Shown here: in pieces, positions 24,694-33,797 of the stretch
How the letters are laid out: every line of letters begins with the position of its first letter
Position numbering within the stretch: the stretch's first letter is position 1
Assembly: GCF_000447795.1 (NCBI RefSeq)
Contig: NZ_AUNI01000011.1
Span: forward strand, 62,001-126,000
Direction of reading: 5' to 3'
Source: Bacteriovorax sp. Seq25_V
Lineage (GTDB): Bacteria; Bdellovibrionota; Bacteriovoracia; Bacteriovoracales; Bacteriovoracaceae
DNA length: 64,000 nucleotides
Translations under genes and position numbers: made by a program
The notes under the pieces: generated by a model
What the model was told of the DNA's origin: nothing
Database searches by the model: none
What the model saw: the letters and a program-made list of their open reading frames with translations, nothing else

Positions 24694-25635
24694 ATGAGTA
24701 GAGCATTAATTTTGACATTTTCAGTTTTCTTTTTAACAAAATTTGTTTTTGCTGGTTGGCGTGACCGAGGTGGTGTGATTACATCTAGTTCAGAAAGCAT
24801 TTCAAAAAAGTCATGGTTGAAACTAGGAAAATCAGAACGTGATTCAATTACTCAGCTATTAGAAATCATTAAATCGACAAAGTCAGGTCGCGCAGTTCTA
24901 GCAAAGGCCGTTGAGAAAAGTAAATTGTCAGGTAATACCATTCACGACTTTATACAAAGCGGTGATGTTTCTGTTACTGACACAACATTAATCCGAAAGT
25001 TCTCTGCAACGGATCCTTTTGCAGTATCCTATCAATCAAAAAGTAAAATATATCTAGATAAGAAGCATGACGTTAAAAATGCTGTTTTAGATCTTGTCCA
25101 CGAATTGACACATTTTGCCTATAAAGAGCCTTTCAACCCTTATAAAGAGAATTTCTCTCTTTCTGGCTTTATTGAGGAGACGATTGAATCAAAAGGTGGA
25201 GAAGTTGATGCCTTCCTTGTTGAGTGTGAAGTAGGGAGAACTATTTTTGGTAAGTCTTCAATGTCTTCTCAATGTTCTTCTATTCTTGACGTTGAAGATA
25301 AGTTTTCTAGGTCTTTGGCAACTAAGGAGTTTTATAAACTTGGAAACTTCTATGATCGTTATATGAAGTTCGCTAAAGACTTAAATCTCGATGTTACAAA
25401 ATCTAAGCATATTTCTAGTGATGAAGGTCTACTTATCTCTTCCGCTTGGGGGAGCCCATATCCAATGGCCATTATTGAGGAATACAAAACAATCATGACT
25501 AAGGTATGTGAAAACGATCTCAAAAGGTTGTCATATTATTCTGGCACTTCAGGTCGTATGCCTGCGTCAGAAGAGAAATCATTTAATAAGATGAAAAACA
25601 ATATTATTACTCGATGCGCAAATATTGACCTTTAA
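24694..25635 (+). CDS. secreted putative zinc metalloprotease (HExxH)
   Basis: A 313-residue protein with signal peptide (LILTFSVFFLTKFVFA). HELTH at 136-140 within VLDLVHELTHFAY is an HExxH zinc site, and EETIESKGGEVDAF about 28 residues on could give the third ligand (Glu), the gluzincin pattern. The rest is not recognised. An exported protease would fit degradation of wall or prey proteins, but no substrate can be inferred. The upstream ribosome site is weak (AAGAAG). The gene is divergent from sodB. Confidence 0.55.
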   Translation: MSRALILTFSVFFLTKFVFAGWRDRGGVITSSSESISKKSWLKLGKSERDSITQLLEIIKSTKSGRAVLAKAVEKSKLSGNTIHDFIQSGDVSVTDTTLIRKFSATDPFAVSYQSKSKIYLDKKHDVKNAVLDLVHELTHFAYKEPFNPYKENFSLSGFIEETIESKGGEVDAFLVECEVGRTIFGKSSMSSQCSSILDVEDKFSRSLATKEFYKLGNFYDRYMKFAKDLNLDVTKSKHISSDEGLLISSAWGSPYPMAIIEEYKTIMTKVCENDLKRLSYYSGTSGRMPASEEKSFNKMKNNIITRCANIDL

Positions 25636-25698
25636 CCCGATAAATCCAACAATTGTCTAATCGCACAAAATAAAATCTAATTTTTTCAAGGGGTTTCA

Positions 25699-25727
25699 TT
25701 GACTAAAAACTCCACACTAGGTAAAAA
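25699..25727 (+). promoter_or_regulatory. candidate promoter of the nuo operon
   Basis: TTGACT (25699-25704), 17-nt spacer, TAAAAA (25722-25727). The start would be about 45 nt upstream of nuoB. The same -35/-10 type occurs before the small basic gene at 44955. Confidence 0.55.
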
Positions 25728-25777
25728 ATAGGGTAAAATCTTATCATAATATTTTTTGTTACAAGGGATTGCTAGAC

Positions 25778-26260
25778 ATGCAAGATAGTGTTGTTTTAAT
25801 GAAACTAGATGACTTCCTCAATTGGGGAAGAAAGAATTCACTGTGGCCGATGACATTTGGTCTAGCTTGTTGTGCTATTGAAATGATGGCAACAGGTGGT
25901 GCGAAATACGATCTGGAAAGATTTGGTTGTGGGGCATTCATGGCCACTCCACGTCGTGCAGATTTAATGATCGTTGCCGGTACTGTTACTTTAAAAATGG
26001 CATCAAGAATTAAAGTTCTTTACGAGCAGATGCCAGAACCAAAGTACGTTATCTCAATGGGATCTTGTGCAAACAAAGGTGGTCCTTACTGGCAACACGG
26101 TTATCACGTTTTAAAAGGTGTTGATGAAATCATTCCTGTCGACGTTTATGTTCCAGGCTGTCCACCAAGACCTGAGGCTCTTATTGAAGGTCTAATGACA
26201 CTACAAAAGAAAATCGCAAACGAAAGATTACTTAGAAATAAGTGGGTGAAGCATGCATAA
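25778..26260 (+). CDS. nuoB: NADH-quinone oxidoreductase subunit B
   Basis: NuoB holds the N2 [4Fe-4S] cluster that passes electrons to quinone in complex I. The 160-residue product has the four ligands: the adjacent pair Cys31-Cys32 (GLACCAIEM), Cys97 (GSCANKGG) and Cys128 (PGCPPRPEA). ATG 25778 is preferred over a TTG at 25769 because AAGGGA lies 9 nt upstream of the ATG. First gene of a four-gene operon; it overlaps nuoC by 8 bp. No nuoA precedes it. Confidence 0.95.
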   Translation: MQDSVVLMKLDDFLNWGRKNSLWPMTFGLACCAIEMMATGGAKYDLERFGCGAFMATPRRADLMIVAGTVTLKMASRIKVLYEQMPEPKYVISMGSCANKGGPYWQHGYHVLKGVDEIIPVDVYVPGCPPRPEALIEGLMTLQKKIANERLLRNKWVKHA

Positions 26261-26903
26261 GGAAATCGTAGAGTTTTTAAATAAAGAAGTTTCTGGATGT
26301 AATGCAACTCTAATTGAAGCAACAGCTGGTGATACGCCAATCTTAGTTGATGCAGCTTCAATTAAGAAAGTTTGTTTCGCTCTTAGAGATAGTTCAGAGT
26401 TCGCATTCAATGTTCTTGAAGTTGTTTCAGGTGTTGATTACGAAGATAGAATTGAAGTAAATTATATGCTTTGTTCATTCATCAAGAGTCTAGATCTGAT
26501 CGTGAAAGTTAAATTACCAAAGGCTTCAAAAGTAGATACTGTAAAAATTGATTCAGTTTGTGACGTTTGGAAATCTGCTAACTTCCAAGAAAGAGAAACG
26601 TATGACATGCTAGGTGTGGAATTCGTCGGACACCCAGATCTTAGAAGAATTCTTTGTCCAGAAGACTGGGAAGGTTTTCCACTACGTAAGGACTATGTTG
26701 TACAAGAAGTTTATAACGGAATGGAAGTTAATCCGGCCCATAAAATCAATCAAGGTGATTTTGATTTCTTAACGAAAGCAAAACTTGAAGCAGCTAATCC
26801 AAAATTAGTTTCTGGTTCATGGGATGGTAATGTAACGAAAGAACTTTCTGAAGCTCTTAATAGAAAAATGGAAAGTTTACAGTCGACTAGTTCAGAAGAG
26901 TAA
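26253..26903 (+). CDS. nuoC: NADH-quinone oxidoreductase subunit C
   Basis: The 30-kDa peripheral-arm subunit that supports NuoD. The family signature is clear near residues 110-150: [34 protein letters not shown]. The N-terminal 60 residues are divergent. It has 216 residues, the usual size for a separate NuoC (not fused to NuoD). It overlaps nuoB by 8 bp and is followed by nuoD after 12 nt. Confidence 0.92.
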   Translation: MHKEIVEFLNKEVSGCNATLIEATAGDTPILVDAASIKKVCFALRDSSEFAFNVLEVVSGVDYEDRIEVNYMLCSFIKSLDLIVKVKLPKASKVDTVKIDSVCDVWKSANFQERETYDMLGVEFVGHPDLRRILCPEDWEGFPLRKDYVVQEVYNGMEVNPAHKINQGDFDFLTKAKLEAANPKLVSGSWDGNVTKELSEALNRKMESLQSTSSEE

Positions 26904-26915
26904 GGGATAGAACAA

Positions 26916-28049
26916 ATGGAAAACGTAAATATTGAGAAACTCCATAGCGACCTTTTAACTGTAAATATGGGGCCACAGCACCCTGCTACACACGGGGTTC
27001 TAAGAGTTGAGATTAAAACTGATTCAGAAATCGTCGCTGAAGCTACACCATATATTGGTTACCTTCACCGTTGTATGGAAAAGCATGCGGAGAACTTAGA
27101 TTACCGTGGTGTTATTCCTTTTGTCGATAGAATGGATTACCTAGGAGCAATGTCAATGGAGTGGGGATACGCTCTGGCCATTGAAAAAATGCTTGGTACT
27201 GAAGTTCCAAAAAGAGCAGAGTATATTAGAGTTATCGTAGCTGAGCTACAGAGAGTTGCTTCTCACTTAATGTATTTTGGAACTTATGCAATTGACCTTG
27301 GGGCATTTACTCCATTCTTATATGCATTCCAGGATAGAGAAGAAATTCTAAGACTATTTGAAGAATTATCGGGAGCAAGACTTCTTTATAATTATATTTG
27401 GATCGGTGGTGTTTGGAATGATATTACTGATGAACAACTAAGAAGAATTGAAAAATTCTGTGACAAGATGGATGAGAATCTTGATAAGTACCACGCACTT
27501 GTTGGTATGAACAAGATCTTCCGTGACAGAACTGCAAACGTAGGTGTGATTACACCTGAGCAAGCATATGAATTTGGAGCAACTGGACCAGTTCTAAGAG
27601 GTTCTGGAGTTAACTGGGATTTAAGAAAGAATAAAACTTACGGTATCTATGACCAATTCGATTTCGACGTGATCGTTGGAAAAGGGGAAATGGGAACTGT
27701 TGGAGACTGTTGGGATAGATACTACGTTAGAATGTTTGAGATGAAAGAATCTCTAAAAATTCTACGTCAAGCTGTTGCTGGAATTGAGGAAGGTCCAGTA
27801 ATGGGGAAAGTTCCAAAGATTATTAAAGTTCCAGAAGGAGAAATCTACGTAAAGACTGAATGTCCTCGTGGAGAGCTTGGTTACCACATCGTTTCGGATG
27901 GAGGAAAAACTCCTTATAGACTTAAAGTTAAGTCATCATGCTTTACACACGTTTCAATGTTACCGGAACTTGGTAAAGGGCAAATGATTGCAGACTTTGT
28001 TGCAACGATTGGAAGTATTGATATTGTACTAGGTGAGGTGGACCGATGA
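26916..28049 (+). CDS. nuoD: NADH-quinone oxidoreductase subunit D
   Basis: The 49-kDa subunit forms the quinone site with NuoB. The 377 residues show the family's marks: NMGPQHPATHGVLR, YLHRCMEKHAE, the FVDRMDYLGAM loop, RVASHLMYFG, and the C-terminal SDGGKTPYRLKVKS, GSIDIVLGEVDR. The hydrogenase nickel cysteines are absent, as expected. It overlaps nuoI by 4 bp (ATGA), so the two are translationally coupled. Confidence 0.96.
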   Translation: MENVNIEKLHSDLLTVNMGPQHPATHGVLRVEIKTDSEIVAEATPYIGYLHRCMEKHAENLDYRGVIPFVDRMDYLGAMSMEWGYALAIEKMLGTEVPKRAEYIRVIVAELQRVASHLMYFGTYAIDLGAFTPFLYAFQDREEILRLFEELSGARLLYNYIWIGGVWNDITDEQLRRIEKFCDKMDENLDKYHALVGMNKIFRDRTANVGVITPEQAYEFGATGPVLRGSGVNWDLRKNKTYGIYDQFDFDVIVGKGEMGTVGDCWDRYYVRMFEMKESLKILRQAVAGIEEGPVMGKVPKIIKVPEGEIYVKTECPRGELGYHIVSDGGKTPYRLKVKSSCFTHVSMLPELGKGQMIADFVATIGSIDIVLGEVDR

Positions 28050-28582
28050 GTTCAAAAGTAACAGCAGAATTAACGTCTGCATATGATGTAAGCGAGCAAC
28101 TAACAATTGGAAAGTGGTTTAGAAATATTTGGACAACAGTATCAACTGTTACTAAAGGGATGATGATCACTTTTAAATATGTTTATGGTGTTAAGCCAGT
28201 AACAATTGAGTACCCAGAAGTTCGTGAGGAGCTACCTGCAAACTCTCGTTCTCGTCTCTTTAACGACGCTGAAAACTGTATTTCTTGTTACCAGTGTGCA
28301 ACTGCTTGTCCTGTCGATTGTATCTATATTACTGCTGTAAGAAGAGACAAGGATGCTCCAGCTCTTAAAACAAAAGATGGAACACCAATCAAGTTAGATC
28401 TTATGCAATATACAATCGATACAGCGCTTTGTTGCTACTGTGGACTTTGTACAACTGTATGTCCAACTGAGTGTTTAACTCACACAACAGACTACGAATT
28501 TGCACAATATACGCTTGATGAAATGAAGTATGACTACCTTGCTCCTGATATCAGAGCTTGGCGTGATAGAATCGTAAAATAA
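28046..28582 (+). CDS. nuoI: NADH-quinone oxidoreductase subunit I (2x[4Fe-4S] ferredoxin)
   Basis: This subunit carries the two [4Fe-4S] clusters N6a/N6b linking the NADH arm to NuoB. The cluster motifs are CISCYQCATACP (Cys78, 81, 84, 88) and CCYCGLCTTVCP (Cys129/130, 132, 135, 139). An N-terminal amphipathic segment (residues 20-50) would sit on the membrane. It directly follows nuoD, where many operons have nuoH; no membrane-arm gene is present in the window. A terminator follows 3 nt after the stop. Confidence 0.93.
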   Translation: MSSKVTAELTSAYDVSEQLTIGKWFRNIWTTVSTVTKGMMITFKYVYGVKPVTIEYPEVREELPANSRSRLFNDAENCISCYQCATACPVDCIYITAVRRDKDAPALKTKDGTPIKLDLMQYTIDTALCCYCGLCTTVCPTECLTHTTDYEFAQYTLDEMKYDYLAPDIRAWRDRIVK

Positions 28583-28585
28583 CTA

Positions 28586-28611
28586 AAAGCTCCGAAAGGA
28601 GCTTTTTTTTT
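28586..28611 (+). terminator. terminator of the nuo operon
   Basis: AAAGCTCC (28586-28593), GAAA loop, GGAGCTTT (28598-28605), then a T-run to 28611. Confidence 0.93.
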
Positions 28612-28713
28612 GTCCGATAAGTTCTCTCAAATAATCGATATTCTTGCTTTTCGCCATTTAAAAAAATATCACTAAAATTTATTTTTATTCGTATAAATTT
28701 AGTCGTTTCTATG

Positions 28714-28719
28714 TATAAT
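28714..28719 (+). promoter_or_regulatory. candidate -10 box of the envelope operon
   Basis: A perfect TATAAT lies 25 nt upstream of GTG 28744 in a very AT-rich gap. No convincing -35 hexamer is seen at 17 nt. It would drive the seven-gene FecR/LPP20/LpoB unit. Confidence 0.4.
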
Positions 28720-28743
28720 TCCTAAAACGAAAAAGGATTTTCA

Positions 28744-29478
28744 GTGCTTTTTAAAGTTAGTATTTCTATCTTATGTTTATCTATGACATTCGCTAATGAA
28801 GTTTACTCAGTTCTCTACTTTAAAGGCGATGTGACAGCTTATACTCTTAATGAAAAGAAAGGTTTTGTTCCGTCAAAAGTGAGGGAAAAGCAAACTCTCG
28901 CAACACCTTTTCGAATTGAAACTGGGTCAAATTCATTAATTGTTATCAAATCAAAATCAAAAACAAATAAAATAGATAGCAAGTCTAAGATAGACTTTAT
29001 GGAGACTGGTAAAGATGCCGTGGTCGATGTGAAGTACGGATCAATTCTCACACGTTTTATCAACAAGAGAAAGCTAAAGGGCTACGAAATGAAAATTAAG
29101 TCTCGCACTGCTGCAATGGGTGTAAGGGGGACTACTTTCATCTATTATAGTGAACCAAGGACGGGAAAAAACTTCTTGGCCGTAGATGAGGGAGCAGTTT
29201 CTTATAAAGGAAAAAATTCAAATAACGAAGTGGGAGTGAATAAAAAGCAATCAATAATATCAAACTCTGACTTTAAGAATTTAGCTCCAAAAGACTATGC
29301 ATTTCAACGTCATATAAATTGGGAACTAGAGGTTGGGAGAAACACCCTTTCTCAGCCGGAAGCACTCTATGAAAGCTTTAATAGAGTCTGGGAAGAACAT
29401 AAGAAAGATCAAGAATTTACATGGCAAAAAAGAAATAAAGATATGGAAAATAAATGGAAGTCAATGTCTAAGAACTAA
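28744..29478 (+). CDS. FecR-domain secreted protein
   Basis: The 244-residue protein has a signal peptide (FKVSISILCLSMTFA) and a FecR-type beta domain at residues 20-160, with the core motif KSRTAAMGVRGTTF followed by the AVDEGAVSYKGK strand. The C-terminal 60 residues are helical and charged. Classical FecR proteins work with a FecI sigma factor and a TonB receptor; neither is here, so this is the stand-alone periplasmic form of unknown role. GTG start with AAGGA upstream. First gene of the envelope operon; the next begins 24 nt after its stop. Confidence 0.78.
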   Translation: MLFKVSISILCLSMTFANEVYSVLYFKGDVTAYTLNEKKGFVPSKVREKQTLATPFRIETGSNSLIVIKSKSKTNKIDSKSKIDFMETGKDAVVDVKYGSILTRFINKRKLKGYEMKIKSRTAAMGVRGTTFIYYSEPRTGKNFLAVDEGAVSYKGKNSNNEVGVNKKQSIISNSDFKNLAPKDYAFQRHINWELEVGRNTLSQPEALYESFNRVWEEHKKDQEFTWQKRNKDMENKWKSMSKN

Positions 29479-29502
29479 TAGACTAATTTTAGGAGGATTA
29501 AC

Positions 29503-30165
29503 ATGAAAAAGTTACTTTTAATTACGACAGCGTTCGCACTTGTTAGTTGTGGAAGTAGTGAGAAAAAAGCTGAAGAGCCAACACCACGTCAGTTTGCAAA
29601 AGATTACACGTTACTTGATGCATCTTCTGGACTTGTTCCTGAGTGGATCGAGAACCCAACAAAGGGAGATAAGTCATCTGAAATAAAGAAGAATAGATAC
29701 TTCGTTAACGAATCTTCAAATGTTCAAAAAAGACTTTGCGTGCGTTCTGCTGAAGCAAGAGCAACAGCAAGAATTGCTCAAGAGATCGCTCAGTTCATGA
29801 AAAACTCATATGCTGAAGCAACTCAAAATGGAGATGATGAAGTAAATGAATATATGCAAGAACAACTTGCAACTGAAGCTCAAGCGTTTGTTGTCGGCTC
29901 ATCAGTGCTAAAAACTTACTGGGAAAAAAGAGCATATAAAGAAGCTTTAGGTGCTGAAGAAGACAAAACAGAATATAACTGTTTTGCGCTAGTAAAAATG
30001 TCAAAGAAAAATCTTGAGAAAGCAGTTATTAGCGCAAGAAAAAAACTAGTAGAAGGAATTGAGAGTCCTGAAGTTAAAAAGAAAACTGATGTGGCATTAG
30101 CTGATGTAGCAGCAAAATTTACTGAATTAGATAAGAAAGTTGAAGTTGAATCAAGCGAGGAATAA
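29503..30165 (+). CDS. LPP20-like lipoprotein
   Basis: A 220-residue lipoprotein (lipobox LVSC, Cys17) with AGGAGG upstream. The pattern LVPEWIENP, a short ordered stretch, then RSAEARATARIAQEIAQFM and a late FALVKMSKKNLEKA matches the LPP20 fold, seen in outer-membrane lipoproteins such as Helicobacter LPP20 and Vibrio FlgP. It ends in an acidic coiled-coil tail. Role unknown; placement with LpoB and another LPP20-like protein suggests a shared outer-membrane assembly. The next gene starts 3 nt later. Confidence 0.7.
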   Translation: MKKLLLITTAFALVSCGSSEKKAEEPTPRQFAKDYTLLDASSGLVPEWIENPTKGDKSSEIKKNRYFVNESSNVQKRLCVRSAEARATARIAQEIAQFMKNSYAEATQNGDDEVNEYMQEQLATEAQAFVVGSSVLKTYWEKRAYKEALGAEEDKTEYNCFALVKMSKKNLEKAVISARKKLVEGIESPEVKKKTDVALADVAAKFTELDKKVEVESSEE

Positions 30166-30168
30166 TAG

Positions 30169-30645
30169 ATGATTAAATGTCTATTTTTAGCTCTTGTTCT
30201 CACGGGTAACTTAAGTGCCCGTGAGTATAAAGACCCAAGTAAAAAAATAAAAAAAGGACTACTTGAGAATGCAGAAGTTATGGCACCTCAAGAAAAGGAT
30301 TCTGAAACTATTACAGCATCTTCTGATGGTGCAAAAGACGTAAATACTGGAAAAGTTCAGTACTGCGGATGTGTTAACCTTTCAAAGCTTTTAAAAGAAA
30401 AAGAGAATATGACTAGAAAGCTAATATCTCACGAAGTTATTGAGGATAGGGATTGGAGTATCAGAAGAAAACTAGATCAGGATACTGACAGAGCTGAAGC
30501 AGCAGTTAAAAAGGCCGCTTATATGCATGAACTTGATCGTACCGAAGTGATTTGTGATGCGATTAAATTACAGTATAAAAAAGTATCAGCAATGAAGGGA
30601 GATATCCAAGATGCTGCCCGTAAGTGCAATTTAGTCGATATTTAG
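30169..30645 (+). CDS. secreted protein with CxC motif
   Basis: I do not recognise this 158-residue protein. It has a signal peptide (MIKCLFLALVLTGNLSA), a charged middle, a YCGCVNLSKLL motif around residue 64, and a helical C-terminal half with two further cysteines (VICDAI and RKCNLVDI). The cysteines could form disulfides or bind a metal in the periplasm. It sits in the middle of the envelope operon (3 nt after the LPP20-like gene, 8 nt before the next). Confidence 0.6.
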   Translation: MIKCLFLALVLTGNLSAREYKDPSKKIKKGLLENAEVMAPQEKDSETITASSDGAKDVNTGKVQYCGCVNLSKLLKEKENMTRKLISHEVIEDRDWSIRRKLDQDTDRAEAAVKKAAYMHELDRTEVICDAIKLQYKKVSAMKGDIQDAARKCNLVDI

Positions 30646-30653
30646 GAGTTGTG

Positions 30654-31574
30654 ATGAAGTTTTTATTTTTAAGTTTATTCCTTCTTAATGCATATGCTGA
30701 TTTACCAAATTGGGTTAGTGACTCTAAGAAAGGTTGTAAAAAGTCGGAGCTATGTGCAGTAGGAGAAGGGGAGTCTTCGTCTGGAGCTGCTCGTAATGCA
30801 CGTGTCGCACTTTCTAAGATTTTTGAAAACCAAGTTTCGTCAAAGTTTAGCTCAAATCTTTCAAGTAGTAATGGGAAGGTTGACGACTCTGCAAGTGAAC
30901 AGATTGAAGAAATTACAGAAACTGCTTTAGAAGGTGTACAAATTACTAAAACGGCAGAATCTAAAACTAGCTACTTTGCTCTCGCATCAATCAATAAGAT
31001 GAAAGCTGCAAGTGGCTTTGAGCGTGAAATAAAAAAACTTGATGAGAAAATGGAGATTTTATATGAAGAAAAAGATCCATCTCTTGCAGTTAAGATTGAG
31101 CAGCTGTTTCTGCAACGTGAAGTACTAAATAAACGTTTTGCTTTTTTAACTGGCCGTGAAGTCCAGAGTAAAATTGATTTCTCTAAAGTGTTTAAAAATA
31201 AACGTGAGGCAATGGCAAATATTATACTTCATGTTTATTTAGATGAGGAAGAGCCTAAGTATGTGGAGGCGGCAGTTGCTCAAGAGCTTTCTTCTGCTGG
31301 ATATAAAGTAACTACTGGGAGAGTAAGAAATAAGTCTTCAACAAATATCATTACAGGAGAAGTTACTTCTGAAAAAATGCATATGAATGTTGAGGGATTT
31401 GAGAAGTTCAAATTTACATTAAAGCTTACATCGTCTGATCTAAAAAATGTTCAAAAGGGGAGACTCACTTTTGACACTGAGGAAACAGGTAGAAGTTACG
31501 ACCAGGCGGTACAAAAAGCTGTTGAGAAAATTAAAGAGTACATTAAAACAAATATTAAAGAATTAACAATTTAG
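30654..31574 (+). CDS. secreted LPP20-like protein
   Basis: From ATG 30654 (TAGGAG upstream) the 306-residue product has a signal peptide ending in NAYA and no lipobox. DLPNWVSDSKKG, CAVGEGESSSGAARNARVALSKIFENQV and SYFALASINK match the LPP20-like domain (residues 17-130). The C-terminal half has a coiled coil (residues 120-150) and a second alpha/beta domain. An upstream in-frame start at 30624 has no ribosome site. It is the non-lipidated partner of the LPP20-like lipoprotein two genes upstream. Confidence 0.65.
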   Translation: MKFLFLSLFLLNAYADLPNWVSDSKKGCKKSELCAVGEGESSSGAARNARVALSKIFENQVSSKFSSNLSSSNGKVDDSASEQIEEITETALEGVQITKTAESKTSYFALASINKMKAASGFEREIKKLDEKMEILYEEKDPSLAVKIEQLFLQREVLNKRFAFLTGREVQSKIDFSKVFKNKREAMANIILHVYLDEEEPKYVEAAVAQELSSAGYKVTTGRVRNKSSTNIITGEVTSEKMHMNVEGFEKFKFTLKLTSSDLKNVQKGRLTFDTEETGRSYDQAVQKAVEKIKEYIKTNIKELTI

Positions 31575-31582
31575 GAGTAACA

Positions 31583-32194
31583 ATGAGAAAAACATTTTTA
31601 AGTTTATTAACACTAACTTTTTTATTATCAAGCTGTGGTGGATTCAAAGCGAAAAGAGTAAGCGCTGACGAGTCTGATGAATTGGCAATGGAAATCACTG
31701 ATAAGTGGGTAGCTAGAGATACTGAAATGGTAATTAAGGACGTTTTAAAGCAAATTGAAAAACATAAAGGATTTCAAAGGTACTTAGCAAAGAGATCAAC
31801 TTCTCCAAAGCTCTTTATTGCTGAAGTTCAAAATGAAACATCTGAGCCTTATTTTCCAATTGCTGACATGAATGATGAATTATTAAATGAGTTCTCAGCA
31901 GCAGGTGACTTTATTCTAATAGACGCGTCTGCGAGAGAGAGGTTATTAAAAGAAATTCAATACCAAAATGATGGGATGGTTGATCCAAGACAAGTTAAAT
32001 CAATTGGTAAACAAGCTGGCGCTGACCTCTTAATCTTTGGTGCAATCAGAATGAATCCTAAGACTAGAGATGGTAAAACAATTAAGGAATACTCTGTAAA
32101 CTTAAGAATGACTGAAATTGAAACAGGCGTAGAAGTTTTAAGAACAAGAGCGAAAACACAGAAATACTCTGAGCAAAGTAGTAGTGGATGGTAG
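31583..32194 (+). CDS. penicillin-binding protein activator LpoB-family lipoprotein
   Basis: A 203-residue outer-membrane lipoprotein (lipobox LSSC, Cys18). The conserved core fits the LpoB family: KLFIAEVQNETSEPYFP, DELLNEFSAAGDFILIDASAR, QVKSIGKQAGADLLIFGAI and LRMTEIETGVEV. In enterobacteria LpoB reaches through the peptidoglycan to activate the synthase PBP1b; here the flexible Pro-rich linker of E. coli LpoB is much shorter. SD AGGAG lies upstream. It is followed within 2 nt by a COG3014-like gene, a pairing also seen in other Gram-negatives. Confidence 0.85.
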   Translation: MRKTFLSLLTLTFLLSSCGGFKAKRVSADESDELAMEITDKWVARDTEMVIKDVLKQIEKHKGFQRYLAKRSTSPKLFIAEVQNETSEPYFPIADMNDELLNEFSAAGDFILIDASARERLLKEIQYQNDGMVDPRQVKSIGKQAGADLLIFGAIRMNPKTRDGKTIKEYSVNLRMTEIETGVEVLRTRAKTQKYSEQSSSGW

Positions 32195-32196
32195 GA

Positions 32197-33789
32197 ATGA
32201 AAGCACTGTCTAGTAAGGGAAAATTTCTTTCATTATTACTTGGCCTATCTTTTGTATTTACTGGTTGTTCTACTGCAAATAAACAAAAACACCAAGAGTT
32301 GCAAAAGTATGTACGTGAAGGAAAGTTTGATAAAGGCCTTGCTCTGGTTCAGAGTAAGGACTTCTACGCAGAAGAAAATTCAAAGCTCTTAAAGCTTCTT
32401 GAGCTAGGTATGATGCATTACTATAATGCTAATTACTATCAAGCTCTAAAGTCATTTGATGCTGCAAAAGAGTTAAGTGATAAGCTTTTTACTGTTAGTA
32501 TCAGTAAAAAAATCACCGCAGCGGTATCAAATGACAATGAAGATAATTACTATGGTGAAAAATATGAGAGATCACTAATTCGTCTTTATCAAGTCTTCTC
32601 TCATTTAGCTCTTAATGATGCAGCCAAGTATGAAGCTTATAGTGTAGAAGAGATGGGAGCTGATAAGAAGCCTGTAGTTAAACTAGTTCCAGAGAAAAGT
32701 CTATCTGAGAAAGAAAGAAGATTTCATTTGGTTGCTGCTAGAGCTGTACTTCTTGAATGGAACTCAATTCTTGATAGCTATAAAGCTACCTCTGGAGGAA
32801 AGCCAACGTATAAAGATGATATGATGGCAAAAGTCTTTGGTGCTTTTGTTCACGAAAGATTAGGTTCAAGCAATGATCTTCAAATTGCAAAGGGTCTTTA
32901 TGTTGAAGCGAAGAAAATTCTTCTTAAAAACTTTTCAATTTATAAAACATATAATTTGAAAAATGAAGATTTTATCAAAGAGTACTCAAAGCTTCATTTA
33001 ATGAATGAGAAGGATGTTAAGGCAAAATTCTTAAAAGAGTCTGACTATTACAACACTTTAAATAAGTATCTTGATCAAAGGATTGCAAATTTAAAGAGAA
33101 AGAAAAAAGACAATGTTTACTTCATGATTTCACATGGGTTTATCGCAAGTAAAGAGGCAAAAAAAATTGATTTTCCACTTCCTGTCGCAACAATTCCATC
33201 TGGAATTAGTGACAAGGGAGGATTTATTGGTTTTTCTGGGAAGGTATTGAATGCTGCTGCAGGGACAATTCCAAAAATCTATTTTGAGCTTCCATCGATT
33301 CCGTACAGGCCAGTGACAACAAAATTGTTCACTGTTGTTAAAGATGAAGCGGGGAAAGTTATTTCAAAAGATGAAACAGCTCTCGTAGATCCTTTGTCTG
33401 AAATTGCTTACCACACGCTAGATGAGCAATCGATTAGCAATATGGCTAAAGTAGGGGCAAGAGTTGCTGGGAAGCATCTTGCAGCACTAGGAGCAGCATA
33501 CTTGATCTATGAAAAGCAAAAAGGTTCTCTTGGTGAATTTGGAGCGATGATGCTTGCGTCAGGCAGTTACAGTGCTGCGAATAAAGGAATTGAATATTCA
33601 GAAAAAGCAGACCTACGTTTTTGGGCAACTTTACCTTCTGATTATAGGCTAAATTCGATAAGTCTTCCTCCTGGTAAATATACAGTTGCTGTAGTTGCTG
33701 AAGTTCCTGGTGGTGAGAATTTACTTAGTCAAAAGAGTTTTGTTATTGAAAAAGGAAAAACGAAGCTTGTCTCTTTAATAGCACTTTAG
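32197..33789 (+). CDS. COG3014-like lipoprotein
   Basis: A 530-residue lipoprotein (lipobox FTGC). Residues 25-270 are helical and TPR-like (LLELGMMHYYNANYYQALKSF, LIRLYQVFSHLALND), and the C-terminal half is a mixed domain ending in LPPGKYTVAVVAEVPGG, a beta-sandwich-like segment. The order and length match COG3014 proteins of unknown function found next to LpoB. ATG 32197 has GGATGG at good spacing; ATG 32188, overlapping the lpoB stop, is an alternative. It may scaffold the LpoB/LPP20 proteins at the outer membrane (inference). Confidence 0.7.
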   Translation: MKALSSKGKFLSLLLGLSFVFTGCSTANKQKHQELQKYVREGKFDKGLALVQSKDFYAEENSKLLKLLELGMMHYYNANYYQALKSFDAAKELSDKLFTVSISKKITAAVSNDNEDNYYGEKYERSLIRLYQVFSHLALNDAAKYEAYSVEEMGADKKPVVKLVPEKSLSEKERRFHLVAARAVLLEWNSILDSYKATSGGKPTYKDDMMAKVFGAFVHERLGSSNDLQIAKGLYVEAKKILLKNFSIYKTYNLKNEDFIKEYSKLHLMNEKDVKAKFLKESDYYNTLNKYLDQRIANLKRKKKDNVYFMISHGFIASKEAKKIDFPLPVATIPSGISDKGGFIGFSGKVLNAAAGTIPKIYFELPSIPYRPVTTKLFTVVKDEAGKVISKDETALVDPLSEIAYHTLDEQSISNMAKVGARVAGKHLAALGAAYLIYEKQKGSLGEFGAMMLASGSYSAANKGIEYSEKADLRFWATLPSDYRLNSISLPPGKYTVAVVAEVPGGENLLSQKSFVIEKGKTKLVSLIAL

Positions 33790-33797
33790 GGAATGTG

